Shown: positions 1 to 9,412, numbered from the stretch's first letter. The stretch is 52,186 bases of DNA from Jannaschia seosinensis (GCF_001408515.1 NZ_CYPR01000203.1:1-52186); one strand, 5' to 3'. Notes: generated by a model not told the origin, from the letters alone. Numbers and translations are program-made.

Positions 1-536
1 AAGACCCGGATCATCGTGACCCTGCCGGCATCGTGTCCCCGAAAGGGACTTCTCCTCCTTCTCTTCGACGCCCTCGCCCCACCGAAAACAGCCTGACGCA
101 AGCGCCCCGACAAATCCCGAAACATCAATCCACACCACCCAAGACCCAAGTCACCGGCCGGCCTGCCAACCGGACGCAAACACCGGGTGCGCGCAAGAAA
201 ACCGAGACCGGGGAAACCATCCCACGGAGCACAAGTCCGCAGCTTCATGAATTATGCGGGTTAGGTTACTCGCCAGCGACATTTTTGCCGTTGGGCCACG
301 GGCGATGCGGTAAATCCTACGGGAACTTTATTTTCGGTCGTTGTTTGATCCCGGCTCAAAGAGACGAGCTTTGATAAAATTCACGTCGCGAGAACGGATT
401 GTAGCCTTGCCTCCATGGCTGGACAGCGCGCGATCTGAAGCTTCGTCGCGGCTCCGATGGGAACGCGAACCAGACAAATGTCGCCGCCGGATTGAGCGGT
501 ATTTATCGGTTGGGTGCGGCCGGACCTCTGGCTGGA
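1..536. other. gene-free stretch at window edge
   Basis: No convincing gene is visible here. Open frames in this stretch have no recognisable domain and no ribosome binding site. Bases about 45-170 are strikingly rich in C and A and poor in G on the plus strand, while bases about 240-420 are more AT-rich than the rest of the window. An inverted repeat TTTGA/TCAAA lies at 344-360. The stretch may be a promoter region for a gene off the left edge plus the 3' flank of the minus-strand gene that ends at 537. Confidence 0.5.
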
Positions 537-2333
537 TCAGCCGGCGCGGCGTTCCGCCTCCTCGGTATAGCGCGATCCCCCGGACAGCGCGAACGTGCCG
601 CGGCTGATCTTTCGGATCGTGCCTTCGCGCAGCAGCTGGCCGAAGCCCCGAAGACCTTCTTCGCGGGTGAGATCCTCGCAAGCCTCGGCTGCGAGTTGCA
701 GCAGATGGGGCCGTGAGAACGTCTCTTGGCCCAAGGTTTTGGTGCTGAAGACCGCGGCTGCCTCAAGGATATCGGACAGATCGACCGCTCCGACTTCGGA
801 GGCGAACAGTTCGAAGCCGTCATTGCCGTCAGTGGCAGAGCCGTCATTGTCAAACGCGCCATCCCTATCCCCATGCTGGTCTGACGCTCCATGGACATCG
901 GCAGCTTCTGCTGCATCCTTCGCAACGCGTTGTTCGGATACGAGCATCAGCGGCGTCGGCCGTTCGGGGCGGGAGGTGCGTTCATCTCCGGTCACGGGAC
1001 GGCGCGGGCGAATCGTGCTGGCCAGATCGGCGCGGTAGGCGTCCGTCTCGTCGGTCTCGGGTGTCGCGGCCGGACCGTCGGCACGGCGTGCGGCGACCGC
1101 GGCCTTGAGGTGCGAGATGTTGGCATGACGCCGCGACGCGTCCTCATCCGAGAGACGGCTGTCGGTTGCGGCAAACAGACGCTCCATGTCCGGATCCGAC
1201 GGAGCGGCAGCAGATCGCCGCTGTTCCGGGGTTTCGTCTTCATCTGAACTCATTTCGCCATCCGAAACTTCATCGCCCTTGGCATCGGAGGCGGCCTCGA
1301 AAGGAGCGGCCGCAGTCTCGCCATCATACCGTATCGCGGCAAGTTCGGCCATCAAGTCGTCGGATTCGTCGTCGCCGCCGAGGATCTCGGCCAGATCGTC
1401 CTCCTCACCCGTATCGGCGGCGAGATTCGCAAAGTAGCCGTCCCGGTCGGTATGTTCCATCGACCCGTCGTCATCGGAAGTCTCTTCGGCAGCATCGTTG
1501 CCTCGCAGTGCGTCCGCGATGGTGGCCTCGGTCAAGCCGAAGTTTCCGTCGCCACCATCCTGCGCAGGCAATTCGGTCTCTGCCGTAAGCGCTTCGCGGT
1601 CATGTGCCGCCGGTTCCCTGTCTTCGACGGCCGGTTCATCAACTGCTGGCGCGGGCGTTGCGGGTTCTTCGGTGCGGCGAACCTTGCGGACGCGGATCAC
1701 ACGGCCTTTCGCGGGCGCGGCCGGCACGTCGGATCGTGAATGTTTTGCAGCATCGCCTTCGGGGACACGTGCGCTGACGGCCGGAACCTCAGGCTCAGGC
1801 GGTCTTTTGTCGAAAATTCGCGCCCTCTTGAACACGGTACGTTCAGCCGTGGGCTCATCGTCTTGCTCCACGACATCGCGGATCTGCGCCAGCTTGTCGG
1901 CAGTTGATCTTGGCTCTCCCGCAGCGGCCCGTTGCGTTCCGGCAGCAGGATCAAGGAGCGGGTCGGTGGCCTCATCGGCTGCGGCCGGAAAGGCAGCATC
2001 TTCGGCCTCGGAAACCCGCGCATCCTTGATGAACCGCTCGATCTCATCTTCATCGGCAACTGGCGCGGCGGCTTTCTGCGCGGGTCGGCGCAGCCGGACT
2101 CCGTCATCGTCGGGATGCACCTCGATCGCGTGCTGCGCGCGCGAGGCGGCGATATTGCGCAGCGTCTCGACGTCGGGCGTCGGTGGCTCGGCTCCAAAAA
2201 ACCGGTCCTCGGCGGCGAGGTCGCGGAAATACTCCGCGATGTCCTTCATGGCCGAGAACGGATCATCGAATCCCTCGAGCGTGCAGGAGAATGTCCCGTA
2301 GGCGACGGTCAGGATCTTGTTATCGGGAGCCAT
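537..2333 (-). CDS. hypothetical acidic low-complexity protein with conserved-looking ends
   Basis: The 598-residue protein has an ordered N-terminus (about residues 1-75, with VAYGTFSCTLEGFDDPF and MKDIAEYFRDLA) followed by over 400 residues rich in Asp, Glu, Ala and Arg that look disordered. An ordered C-terminus follows (about 507-590), ending in helices and a short beta motif (GTIRKISRGTFAL) that resembles a small winged-helix or similar fold. There is no signal peptide or membrane segment, so it is probably cytoplasmic. It starts at ATG 2333 and diverges from the thiamine pyrophosphokinase gene across about 150 bp. I recognise the type as a conserved Rhodobacterales hypothetical protein but know no function. 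Confidence 0.75.
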   Translation of the reverse strand: MAPDNKILTVAYGTFSCTLEGFDDPFSAMKDIAEYFRDLAAEDRFFGAEPPTPDVETLRNIAASRAQHAIEVHPDDDGVRLRRPAQKAAAPVADEDEIERFIKDARVSEAEDAAFPAAADEATDPLLDPAAGTQRAAAGEPRSTADKLAQIRDVVEQDDEPTAERTVFKRARIFDKRPPEPEVPAVSARVPEGDAAKHSRSDVPAAPAKGRVIRVRKVRRTEEPATPAPAVDEPAVEDREPAAHDREALTAETELPAQDGGDGNFGLTEATIADALRGNDAAEETSDDDGSMEHTDRDGYFANLAADTGEEDDLAEILGGDDESDDLMAELAAIRYDGETAAAPFEAASDAKGDEVSDGEMSSDEDETPEQRRSAAAPSDPDMERLFAATDSRLSDEDASRRHANISHLKAAVAARRADGPAATPETDETDAYRADLASTIRPRRPVTGDERTSRPERPTPLMLVSEQRVAKDAAEAADVHGASDQHGDRDGAFDNDGSATDGNDGFELFASEVGAVDLSDILEAAAVFSTKTLGQETFSRPHLLQLAAEACEDLTREEGLRGFGQLLREGTIRKISRGTFALSGGSRYTEEAERRAG

Positions 2334-2487
2334 CTGCGTAACCTTCGCTTTCTCCCCTCAGGGGGATCCTGTTGCATCTCGCCTTGCAGGTAAACAAACG
2401 ATTCCAGTCAAATCGTGCCCCGGTCTGGACCATTTGACGGTTTCCGGGGTCAAATCCTGCCACATTCGAAACGCGAAAGACCCGTCC

Positions 2488-3189
2488 ATGCCATTTTCGC
2501 GCAACGCCTCCGGGTCCGGTAAGACGGCAAGCGCGGGTGCGCAGACCATCGTGGGTGGGGCACCTGTTAGCAGCCGAGTCCTTTCCGAGGCGTTAACGCT
2601 GGCGCCACGGCTGATCGCGGTCGATAGCGGCGCCGATACCTGTCTCGCCGCCGGCCATGTGCCCGAGGCGGTGGTCGGCGATCTGGATTCGATCTCCCAA
2701 GCGGCCCGCATCGCCTTCGCGGATCGCCTGCACCCGATCCCGGAGCAGGACAGTACGGATTTCGCGAAGGCGCTGCGGACGTTTCCCGCGCCGCTGACGC
2801 TGGCCGTGGGGTTCATCGGCGCGCGGAGCGACCATTTTCTGGCTTGTCTGAGTGCGCTTGCCCGGATCGGGGAGCGGTGTGTCCTGCTGTCGGAGACGGA
2901 TTGTGTGACGCTTTGTCCGCGCGCAATCGCGCTCGATCTCGCGGCCGGCACGCGGGTCTCGCTCTGGCCGCTCGCGCCGGTCCGGGGCACGAGCGCCGGG
3001 CTCTTCTGGCCGATCGACGGGCTGGAGCTTTCGCCGACCGGGCGCGTGGGGACGTCAAACGTGGCGACCGGGCCGGTGCGGCTGACGCTCGACGGGCCGA
3101 CGGCGTTGATCCTTCCGGCGGATTGTCTGCGGATCCTCGTCGAATCGCTGGACGCCGTCTCTCGCCCCGGGGGCCCCGTGCCGTTATAA
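2488..3189 (+). CDS. thiamine pyrophosphokinase
   Basis: This 233-residue enzyme transfers pyrophosphate from ATP to thiamine, giving thiamine diphosphate in the cytoplasm. The family motifs are present: VDSGAD (45-50), GDLDS (64-68), EQDSTDFAKAL (86-96) and the GxRxDH-like GARSDH (111-116). The frame is open further upstream, but ATG 2488 gives the family's usual length. No TPP riboswitch could be recognised in the 154-bp gap to the divergent gene. The next gene, rpiA, follows after 28 bp on the same strand and may be co-transcribed. Confidence 0.9.
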   Translation: MPFSRNASGSGKTASAGAQTIVGGAPVSSRVLSEALTLAPRLIAVDSGADTCLAAGHVPEAVVGDLDSISQAARIAFADRLHPIPEQDSTDFAKALRTFPAPLTLAVGFIGARSDHFLACLSALARIGERCVLLSETDCVTLCPRAIALDLAAGTRVSLWPLAPVRGTSAGLFWPIDGLELSPTGRVGTSNVATGPVRLTLDGPTALILPADCLRILVESLDAVSRPGGPVPL

Positions 3190-3217
3190 GGCCGCGACGC
3201 AAGCAGGGAGCTCCGAG

Positions 3218-4006
3218 ATGTCCGCCAAGCCTGACCCGATCGACATGGCGAAATACGTCTCGGCTCTCCGGGCGCTCGATTACGTGCAGGACGGCATGCG
3301 GATCGGGCTCGGCACCGGATCGACGGCGGCATGGATGGTGCGCGGCCTGGGGGAGCGGGTGCGCCGCGACGGCTTACGGGTGACGGGCGTTCCGACCTCG
3401 TCGCGCACGGCATCGCTGGCCCGCGAATGCGGCATCCAGGTCATCACGCTCGAGGATGCGAAATGGCTCGACCTGACGATCGACGGAGCAGATGAGTTCG
3501 ATCCCGGCCTCGGCCTCATCAAGGGCGGGGGTGGCGCGCTTCTGCAGGAGAAGATCGTCGCCACCGCGTCGGACATGATGGTGGTCATCACCGATTCCTC
3601 CAAGGCGGTGGACACGCTCGGGGCCTTTCCGCTTCCGGTGGAGGTGATTCCCTTTGGCTGGCAGACCACGAAGGCGCTGATCGAGGAGAGCCTGATCGGC
3701 ATGGACGTCGCCGGCCGTCAGGTGACGCTGCGGCTCAACCGCGATGCGCCCTACCGCACCGACGAAGGCAACCTGATCCTCGACCTGCATCTTCGGCGCA
3801 TCGGCAATGCGCGTCAGCTTTCGTTGATGCTCAACCAGATTCCCGGCGTGGTGGAGAACGGGCTGTTCCTCGATATCTGCGACGTGCTCATCACCGGCGA
3901 GGCCGACGGCGGGGTCGAGGTGCATGACGGTGCATCGGGAACCGTGACGCATGAGCGCATGGAGATGCGCAACGGCGGGAACATCTTTACCAACGACGCC
4001 GGTTGA
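3218..4006 (+). CDS. rpiA: ribose-5-phosphate isomerase A
   Basis: RpiA interconverts ribose 5-phosphate and ribulose 5-phosphate in the pentose phosphate pathway. The 262-residue protein carries the family signatures GLGTGSTA (30-37), DGADE (89-93) and KGGGGALLQEK (102-112), which form the sugar-phosphate site. The length is slightly above the bacterial norm of about 220-230 because of a longer C-terminus. The start at ATG 3218 is preceded by a GGGAG Shine-Dalgarno sequence. It lies between the thiamine pyrophosphokinase and glutathione reductase genes, all on the plus strand. Confidence 0.96.
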   Translation: MSAKPDPIDMAKYVSALRALDYVQDGMRIGLGTGSTAAWMVRGLGERVRRDGLRVTGVPTSSRTASLARECGIQVITLEDAKWLDLTIDGADEFDPGLGLIKGGGGALLQEKIVATASDMMVVITDSSKAVDTLGAFPLPVEVIPFGWQTTKALIEESLIGMDVAGRQVTLRLNRDAPYRTDEGNLILDLHLRRIGNARQLSLMLNQIPGVVENGLFLDICDVLITGEADGGVEVHDGASGTVTHERMEMRNGGNIFTNDAG

Positions 4007-4102
4007 GACGCGGCGCGGCGTCATTGGCCGGGATGCCTTCGCCAGAGGGCGGAGCCGGGCCGCGGCGGCGCAGAATGAGATGCAAGGCAGGAAGTGTTTC
4101 CC

Positions 4103-5461
4103 ATGGATTTCGACTATGACCTCTTCGTCATCGGCGGTGGCTCCGGCGGGGTCCGGGCGGCGCGGCTGACCGCGCAATCGGGCTTTCGCGTGGCCGTCGC
4201 CGAGGAAAGCCGGATGGGCGGCACCTGCGTCATCCGCGGCTGCGTGCCCAAGAAGCTGATGGTGTTCGCATCCGAATATTCCGAGCAGGTCGTCAACGCG
4301 CACCATTACGGCTGGAGCATGGAGACGGGCGCATTCGACTGGTGCGGCTTTCGGGATCGGATGCATTCCGAACTCGACCGCCTGGAAGGCATCTACCAGA
4401 CGAACCTGGAGAAGGCCGGCTGTGAAGTGATCCGGCAGCGCGCGGTCCTGAAGGATCCGCATACGGTGGAACTGGCCGACGGCACGACGAAGACGGCCAA
4501 GCACATCCTCGTCGCCGTGGGCGGGCAGCCGAAGGTGCCGCCGATCGAAAACGCCGATCTGGGCATCGTGTCCGACGACGTGTTCCACCTCGACGCGCTT
4601 CCGAAGAAGATGCTGATCGTCGGCGGCGGCTATATCGGCTGCGAGTTCGCAGGCATCTTTAACGGCTTGGGGTCGGATGTCTCGATGTTCATCCGCGGCG
4701 CCCAGATCCTGCGCGGCTTCGACGAGGAGGCGCGCGGCCATGTCGGCGATTGCATGGAACGGCGCGGTATCACGATCCATACGGGCTGCGCGCCGACGCA
4801 GATCGAGAAGCGTGGCGACCGCGTCTGGGTCAAGGGCTCGAACGGGTGCGAGGACACGTTCGACTGCATGCTCTGGGCCACCGGCCGGCGGCCGTCGACC
4901 GACGGGCTGGGGCTGGAAGAGGCGGGCGTGAAGCTTGAGCGGCACGGGGTCGTCTGTGTGGACGAGTATCTTCAGACCGACGTGCCATCGATCTATGCGC
5001 TGGGCGATTGCATCGGGCGGGTGGAACTGACGCCCGTGGCCATCCGCGAGGCGGTCGCCTTTCACAAGACGGTGTTCGAGGGCGAGAAGACCGCGATGGA
5101 TTACGACCTGATCCCGACGGCCACCTTCACCCAGCCCGAAATGGGATCCGTCGGCCTGACCGAGGAGGAAGCCGCCGAGCAGGAGCCGACGCTGGTCTAC
5201 GCCACCGCCTTCCGCCCGATGCAGCAGGCCTTCGTCGGCGGAGAGGAGCGGGTGCTCTTCAAGCTGCTGGTCTCGAAGGAAACCGACAAGGTGCTGGGCA
5301 TCCACATCGTCGGCCCCCATGCCGGCGAGATGATCCAGTATCTGGGCATCGTGATGAAGATGGGCGCGACCAAGGCCGATTTCGATCGCACCTGCGCCGT
5401 CCATCCCACCATCGCCGAGGAAATCGTGACGATGCGGGACCCGGTGCGGCTTATCGACTGA
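4103..5461 (+). CDS. gor: glutathione-disulfide reductase
   Basis: This FAD- and NADPH-dependent enzyme reduces oxidised glutathione. The 452-residue protein has an N-terminal GGGSGG FAD-binding loop (11-16), the redox disulfide TCVIRGCVPKK (Cys42 and Cys47), a second GGGYIG nucleotide-binding motif near residue 176, and the C-terminal HPTIAEE active-site segment (His434, Glu439). The glutathione reductase form CVIRGC distinguishes it from dihydrolipoamide dehydrogenase. ATG 4103 is chosen over GTG 4094 because AGGAAG at 4089-4094 is well spaced for it. It appears to be transcribed with rpiA or alone. Confidence 0.95.
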   Translation: MDFDYDLFVIGGGSGGVRAARLTAQSGFRVAVAEESRMGGTCVIRGCVPKKLMVFASEYSEQVVNAHHYGWSMETGAFDWCGFRDRMHSELDRLEGIYQTNLEKAGCEVIRQRAVLKDPHTVELADGTTKTAKHILVAVGGQPKVPPIENADLGIVSDDVFHLDALPKKMLIVGGGYIGCEFAGIFNGLGSDVSMFIRGAQILRGFDEEARGHVGDCMERRGITIHTGCAPTQIEKRGDRVWVKGSNGCEDTFDCMLWATGRRPSTDGLGLEEAGVKLERHGVVCVDEYLQTDVPSIYALGDCIGRVELTPVAIREAVAFHKTVFEGEKTAMDYDLIPTATFTQPEMGSVGLTEEEAAEQEPTLVYATAFRPMQQAFVGGEERVLFKLLVSKETDKVLGIHIVGPHAGEMIQYLGIVMKMGATKADFDRTCAVHPTIAEEIVTMRDPVRLID

Positions 5462-5561
5462 ACCCCGCGCTTTTCTTGAACATTGCCGCCCCAACCCCGA
5501 TGTAGGGTCCAAACCGGCGGGGCCGGCACAGCCAACAGACGCAGACGAGAGGACGATCCAT

Positions 5562-6737
5562 ATGGCAGGACCGAGTGGCCCCTGGGGCGGCGGCGGCAAT
5601 TCTGGCGGAGGCAGGGGCGACGGTAGCGGAACGGGACGTCCGGGCGGCAACGGCTCCCGCCCGCCGAACCGGGGCGGCCCCAACCGCGGCGGCGTGCCCG
5701 AGATCGACGAGTTGATGAAGAAGGGCCAGGACCAGCTTCGCGTCCTGATGGGCGGCCGCGGCAATCGCGGCACGGGCGGTCCGTCCGGTGGCGGTGGCGG
5801 GGGCTTCGAGCTCAACCGCGCCACGGTGGGTATCGGCCTGCTGATCCTTGCGGCTTTGTGGCTTTTCGCTTCCGTCTATACCGTCCGTCCGGAGGAGCGT
5901 TCGGTCGAGCTGTTTCTCGGCGATTTCTCCGGCATCGGTGAGCCGGGCCTCAACTTCGCGCCTTGGCCGCTGGTCACGCGCGAGGTCGTCGCCGTCACGA
6001 CGGAACGGACGGTCGAGATCGGCGTCGGCCGCACTCGCGACGAGGCGGGCCTGATGCTGACCGGCGACGAGAACGTCATCGATATCGATTTCCAGGTCGT
6101 CTGGAATGTCTCCGATCCGGCCGAGTATCTGTTCAATCTGGCCGAGCCCGTGGCGACGGTGCGCGCGGTGAGCGAATCCGCCATGCGCGAAATCGTGGCC
6201 CAGTCGCCGCTGGCGCCCATCCTCAACCGCGACCGGGGCATCATCGCCGCCCGACTTCAGGAGTTGGTGCAGTCCACGCTCGACACCTACGATGCGGGCG
6301 TCAACATCCTGCGCGTCAACTTTGACCGTGCTGACCCGCCGGAGGAAGTGATCGACGCCTTCCGCGAGGTGCAGGCCGCAGAGCAGCAGCGTGACCGTCT
6401 GCAATCGGAAGCCGACCGCTACGCCAACGAGGTGCTGGCCGGCGCGCGCGGTGAGGCGGCGCAACTTCTCGAGGAGGCGGAGGGCTATCGCGCCCGCGTC
6501 GTCAACGAGGCCGAGGGTGAGGCGTCGCGCTTCAGCGCGGTGCTCACCGAATACAGCAATGCACCTGACGTGACGCGCAAGCGTCTGTATCTTGAAACGA
6601 TGGAGCAGGTTCTGGGCGACGTGGACAAGATCCTCATCGACAGCGACATCGGGGGCGCCAATGGCGGCGGTCAGGGGATCGTGCCTTACCTGCCACTCAA
6701 TGAGTTGCGTGGAACGCGCAGCGGGGGAACCAATTGA
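5562..6737 (+). CDS. hflK: FtsH protease activity modulator HflK
   Basis: HflK is a membrane-anchored SPFH/band-7 protein that forms the HflKC complex around the FtsH protease. The 391-residue protein starts with a Gly/Asn/Arg-rich cytoplasmic stretch (1-85), has one membrane span at about 88-107, then the SPFH domain and a charged coiled coil rich in Ala, Glu and Arg (about 270-330). Its stop overlaps the hflC start as TGATG, indicating translational coupling. The Gly-rich N-terminus is typical of HflK. Confidence 0.95.
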   Translation: MAGPSGPWGGGGNSGGGRGDGSGTGRPGGNGSRPPNRGGPNRGGVPEIDELMKKGQDQLRVLMGGRGNRGTGGPSGGGGGGFELNRATVGIGLLILAALWLFASVYTVRPEERSVELFLGDFSGIGEPGLNFAPWPLVTREVVAVTTERTVEIGVGRTRDEAGLMLTGDENVIDIDFQVVWNVSDPAEYLFNLAEPVATVRAVSESAMREIVAQSPLAPILNRDRGIIAARLQELVQSTLDTYDAGVNILRVNFDRADPPEEVIDAFREVQAAEQQRDRLQSEADRYANEVLAGARGEAAQLLEEAEGYRARVVNEAEGEASRFSAVLTEYSNAPDVTRKRLYLETMEQVLGDVDKILIDSDIGGANGGGQGIVPYLPLNELRGTRSGGTN

Positions 6738-7816
6738 TGAAACGCGCGATCTATCTGCTGCCGATTCTCGCCGTCGTGCTGATCCTGCTGTTCTCGTCTC
6801 TCTTCGTCGTGGACGAACGGCAGAAGGCGCTGGTGCTGCAATTCGGCCGCGTGGTGACGATCAAGGAGGATCCGGGCCTCGGCTTCAAGCTGCCCCTTGT
6901 GCAGGAGGTGGTCTATTACGACGACCGCATCCTGTCGCGGGACATCGATCCGATCGAGGTCACGCCGTCCGACGATCGTCGTCTCGTGGTGGACGCCTTC
7001 GCGCGCTACCGCATCCGCAACGTGCAGGATTTCCGCCAGGCCGTCGGGGCGGGGGGCGAGGCCCGGGCCGATCAGTTGGTCGACCAGATTCTCCGCGCCG
7101 AGTTGCGTGAGGTGCTGGGTTCCGTCTCGTCCGACGAGATCCTCTCCGAGGACCGGGCCGCCTTGATGGCGCGGATCGCCGCGGGCGCACGCGAGGAGGC
7201 GCTCGATCTCGGGATCTTCATTCTTGACGTTCGCCTGATGCGCACCGACCTGCCGTCGCAGAACCTTGCGGCGACCTTCGCGCGGATGCGCGCCGAGCGT
7301 GAGCGGGAGGCGGCGGACGAGATCGCACGCGGCCAGGAGGCGGCGCAGCGTATCCGTGCCCAAGCCGACCGCACGGTGATCGAGCTGACTTCGGAGGCGG
7401 CGCGCGAGGCCGAGATCACACGCGGTGAAGCGGATGCCCGCCGCAACTCGATCTTCGCCACCGCGTATACGCGAGACCCGGAATTCTTCGAATTCTACCG
7501 CTCGCTCGCAGCCTACACGCGCGCGCTGCAAGCCAACAACTCGACCCTCGTCCTGTCGCCCGACAGCGAGTTCTTCGAGTATCTCCAGACCGACCGGCTG
7601 CCCGGCGATTTAAGAGGGCGTGCCGAGGCTTTGCCGACGGTCGCGAACCCGGAGGGCGACGGGATTGCAGGTGACATCGTGGAGCAGTCGCCGGAAGCCG
7701 CGGCCGATGACGCGGCTGCCGCGGGGAATGAGGGCGCCGCGCTGGACGAGCCGACGGAGCGGAACGTGGTCGAAGATGAGGATGGCACCGTCGTCATCAC
7801 CACGACCAGCGACTGA
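6737..7816 (+). CDS. hflC: protease modulator HflC
   Basis: HflC is the partner of HflK in the FtsH-modulating membrane complex. It has an N-terminal membrane anchor (about residues 4-22), a band-7 domain and a long helical coiled coil of Glu/Arg/Ala repeats. The last 65 or so residues form an acidic Ala/Glu/Asp tail that is longer than in Escherichia coli HflC and looks disordered. ATG 6737 overlaps the hflK stop by one base; a TTG immediately upstream (6734) is an alternative start. A GC-rich hairpin follows at 7842-7867. Confidence 0.95.
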   Translation: MKRAIYLLPILAVVLILLFSSLFVVDERQKALVLQFGRVVTIKEDPGLGFKLPLVQEVVYYDDRILSRDIDPIEVTPSDDRRLVVDAFARYRIRNVQDFRQAVGAGGEARADQLVDQILRAELREVLGSVSSDEILSEDRAALMARIAAGAREEALDLGIFILDVRLMRTDLPSQNLAATFARMRAEREREAADEIARGQEAAQRIRAQADRTVIELTSEAAREAEITRGEADARRNSIFATAYTRDPEFFEFYRSLAAYTRALQANNSTLVLSPDSEFFEYLQTDRLPGDLRGRAEALPTVANPEGDGIAGDIVEQSPEAAADDAAAAGNEGAALDEPTERNVVEDEDGTVVITTTSD

Positions 7817-7841
7817 TTCCGCTCAAATGCGCAGCGAATGA

Positions 7842-7867
7842 AGGGCCGTGCCGAAAGGCGCGGCCCT
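7842..7867 (+). terminator. possible terminator hairpin after hflC
   Basis: An inverted repeat AGGGCCG(T)GCC / GGC(G)CGGCCCT closes a GAAA loop 25 bp after the hflC stop. There is no T-run afterwards, so it may be a weak or factor-dependent terminator or a transcript-stabilising hairpin between hflC and the kinase gene. Confidence 0.45.
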
Positions 7868-7969
7868 ATCGTCTTCACAGCGGTAACTCCCTGACATAGA
7901 GTGGCCGTCACCCCGTTGCTGCGGGGCGGCACCTGTGCGGGGCGGGCGCCGGCGACCCGAGGGATTTGA

Positions 7970-9220
7970 ATGGCCGACGGCAAGGACCACGTTAAAGTCG
8001 TCGAGGCCGATGCGCCCCTTACTTCGGTCGACGATGTCGGCTCCCCGCGCGACGAACTGGCCTATCGCCTGCGCCAGCAGCAGCTGACCTCGGATTTCGG
8101 TCTCATCGCCTTGCGCGGCGGCTCGGCCGCGATCCTTCAGCACGAGGCGACGCGCATCGCCGCCGAAGGGTTGGGCATCGATCTGTGCAAGTTCGTTCTC
8201 TATCGTCCGCAGGAGGATGACCTTCTGGTGGTCGCGGGGGTCGGCTGGGACGACGGCGTGATCGGGCAGGCGACGCTGAGCTGCGACAGCGGCAGTCCCG
8301 CCGGCTATGCCTTTCGGACCGCGCGTCCCGTCCTGTCCAATCACGTGTCGCAGGAAAGCCGGTTCCGCACACCCGAACTCCTGCGCAAGCATGGCGTGAG
8401 GCGTGCCATCAACGTGCCTGTATGCGACGATGGACGTCCCCGCGGCGTCCTCGAGGCCGACTCGCGTGAGGATGGGGCCTTCATCGAGGCCGATATCGCG
8501 TTTCTCGAGGGGATCGGCGTCCTGCTGTCGGTCGCGTTGACGCGGATCGAGGCGGCCGAGGACCTGGTCGAGGCGCATGCGCGCGAGCGGCTGATGATCG
8601 GAGAGCTGCATCACCGCGTCCGCAACATCTTCACCGTCATGGGAAGCCTCGTGACCATGAGCCGACGGGAAGCGGCCCGCAGTGGCGACGATGTGGTCAA
8701 TCTGATCCTCGGCCGTCTCGCCGCACTTTCGGCGGCGACGGATGCGGGGCTGCCGGTCGCGGGGGGCGAGGATGATCCCGCGCTGGCGATGCTGTCGGCG
8801 CCCTTGGCCGCGCTCGCGCGGCGGGTGCTTTCCCCCTACGGCGACCGGATCGAGGTGACGGACCGGACCGGCGGCGATCAGGCCGGCTCGGTCACGTTGA
8901 CGGGCGCGCAGCAGACGTCGGTGGCGCTTCTGTTGCACGAACTGGCGACGAACGCGCTTAAGCACGGGGCGCTGGCCCATGAGGCGGGACGGATCGTGCT
9001 GAACTGGACGCTGGAGGGAAGTGCAGCGGACAGGATCCTCACGCTGCAATGGTCGGAAGACGCCGGTGCGGCGACCGGTCCAGGCCAGGGCCCGCGCACC
9101 GTTCCCGGGGGGTTCGGGTCGGGCATGATCGACCGCCTCGTCGCCGGGGAGCGCGGGCGCATCGAACGCGAATGGGCCGAGAGGGGCCTCGTCGCGCGGA
9201 TCACGCTGCCGCTCACCTGA
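7970..9220 (+). CDS. sensor histidine kinase, GAF plus HisKA_2/HATPase
   Basis: The 416-residue soluble kinase has an N-terminal GAF-type sensory domain (about 45-195), then a HisKA_2-type dimerisation box GELHHRVRN with His215 as probable phospho-acceptor, and a C-terminal ATPase domain. The N-box is HELATNALKHG (323-333) and a glycine-rich GGFGSGM lid lies at 380-386. There is no membrane segment, so it probably senses a cytoplasmic signal. Kinases of this class in alphaproteobacteria often act in light or general stress signalling. No response regulator is adjacent, and the position between hflKC and a DegP-type gene suggests an envelope or stress role, which is inference. Confidence 0.88.
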   Translation: MADGKDHVKVVEADAPLTSVDDVGSPRDELAYRLRQQQLTSDFGLIALRGGSAAILQHEATRIAAEGLGIDLCKFVLYRPQEDDLLVVAGVGWDDGVIGQATLSCDSGSPAGYAFRTARPVLSNHVSQESRFRTPELLRKHGVRRAINVPVCDDGRPRGVLEADSREDGAFIEADIAFLEGIGVLLSVALTRIEAAEDLVEAHARERLMIGELHHRVRNIFTVMGSLVTMSRREAARSGDDVVNLILGRLAALSAATDAGLPVAGGEDDPALAMLSAPLAALARRVLSPYGDRIEVTDRTGGDQAGSVTLTGAQQTSVALLLHELATNALKHGALAHEAGRIVLNWTLEGSAADRILTLQWSEDAGAATGPGQGPRTVPGGFGSGMIDRLVAGERGRIEREWAERGLVARITLPLT

Positions 9221-9326
9221 GGGGTCGGGGTGTTTTGTTCCTGCGCCCCGGTGTCCTAAACTTCATGCGAATCGCGACGCGGCGCGCGCTGCGCAGGAAG
9301 TCACGGCCATGTGAAGCTCCTGCGCG

Positions 9327-9364
9327 TTGAATGTGTCGTAGGCGATGCATTAGTGCAACGCATC
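9327..9364 (+). promoter_or_regulatory. candidate promoter with overlapping inverted repeat, upstream of degP-like gene
   Basis: TTGAAT (9327-9332) and CATTAG (9348-9353) form a possible -35/-10 pair with a 15-bp spacer. A 6-bp inverted repeat CGATGC/GCATCG (9343-9348 and 9360-9365, 11-bp gap) overlaps the -10, as an operator might. This is pattern matching only. Confidence 0.25.
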
Positions 9365-9412
9365 GTTCGCCCCGGGGAGAGGGCGCGAAGAGGCATATCC
9401 AGGAGGGACATC

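Noticed and set aside
2334-2487. TPP riboswitch before thiamine pyrophosphokinase
   Set aside because: No THI-box core (CTGAGA-type) sequence could be found in the 154-bp gap.
3374-5824. 816-codon minus-strand open frame antisense to rpiA and gor
   Set aside because: High GC leaves antisense frames open; the plus strand encodes full, motif-complete RpiA and Gor, and the antisense product is His/Arg/Asp-rich with no domain.
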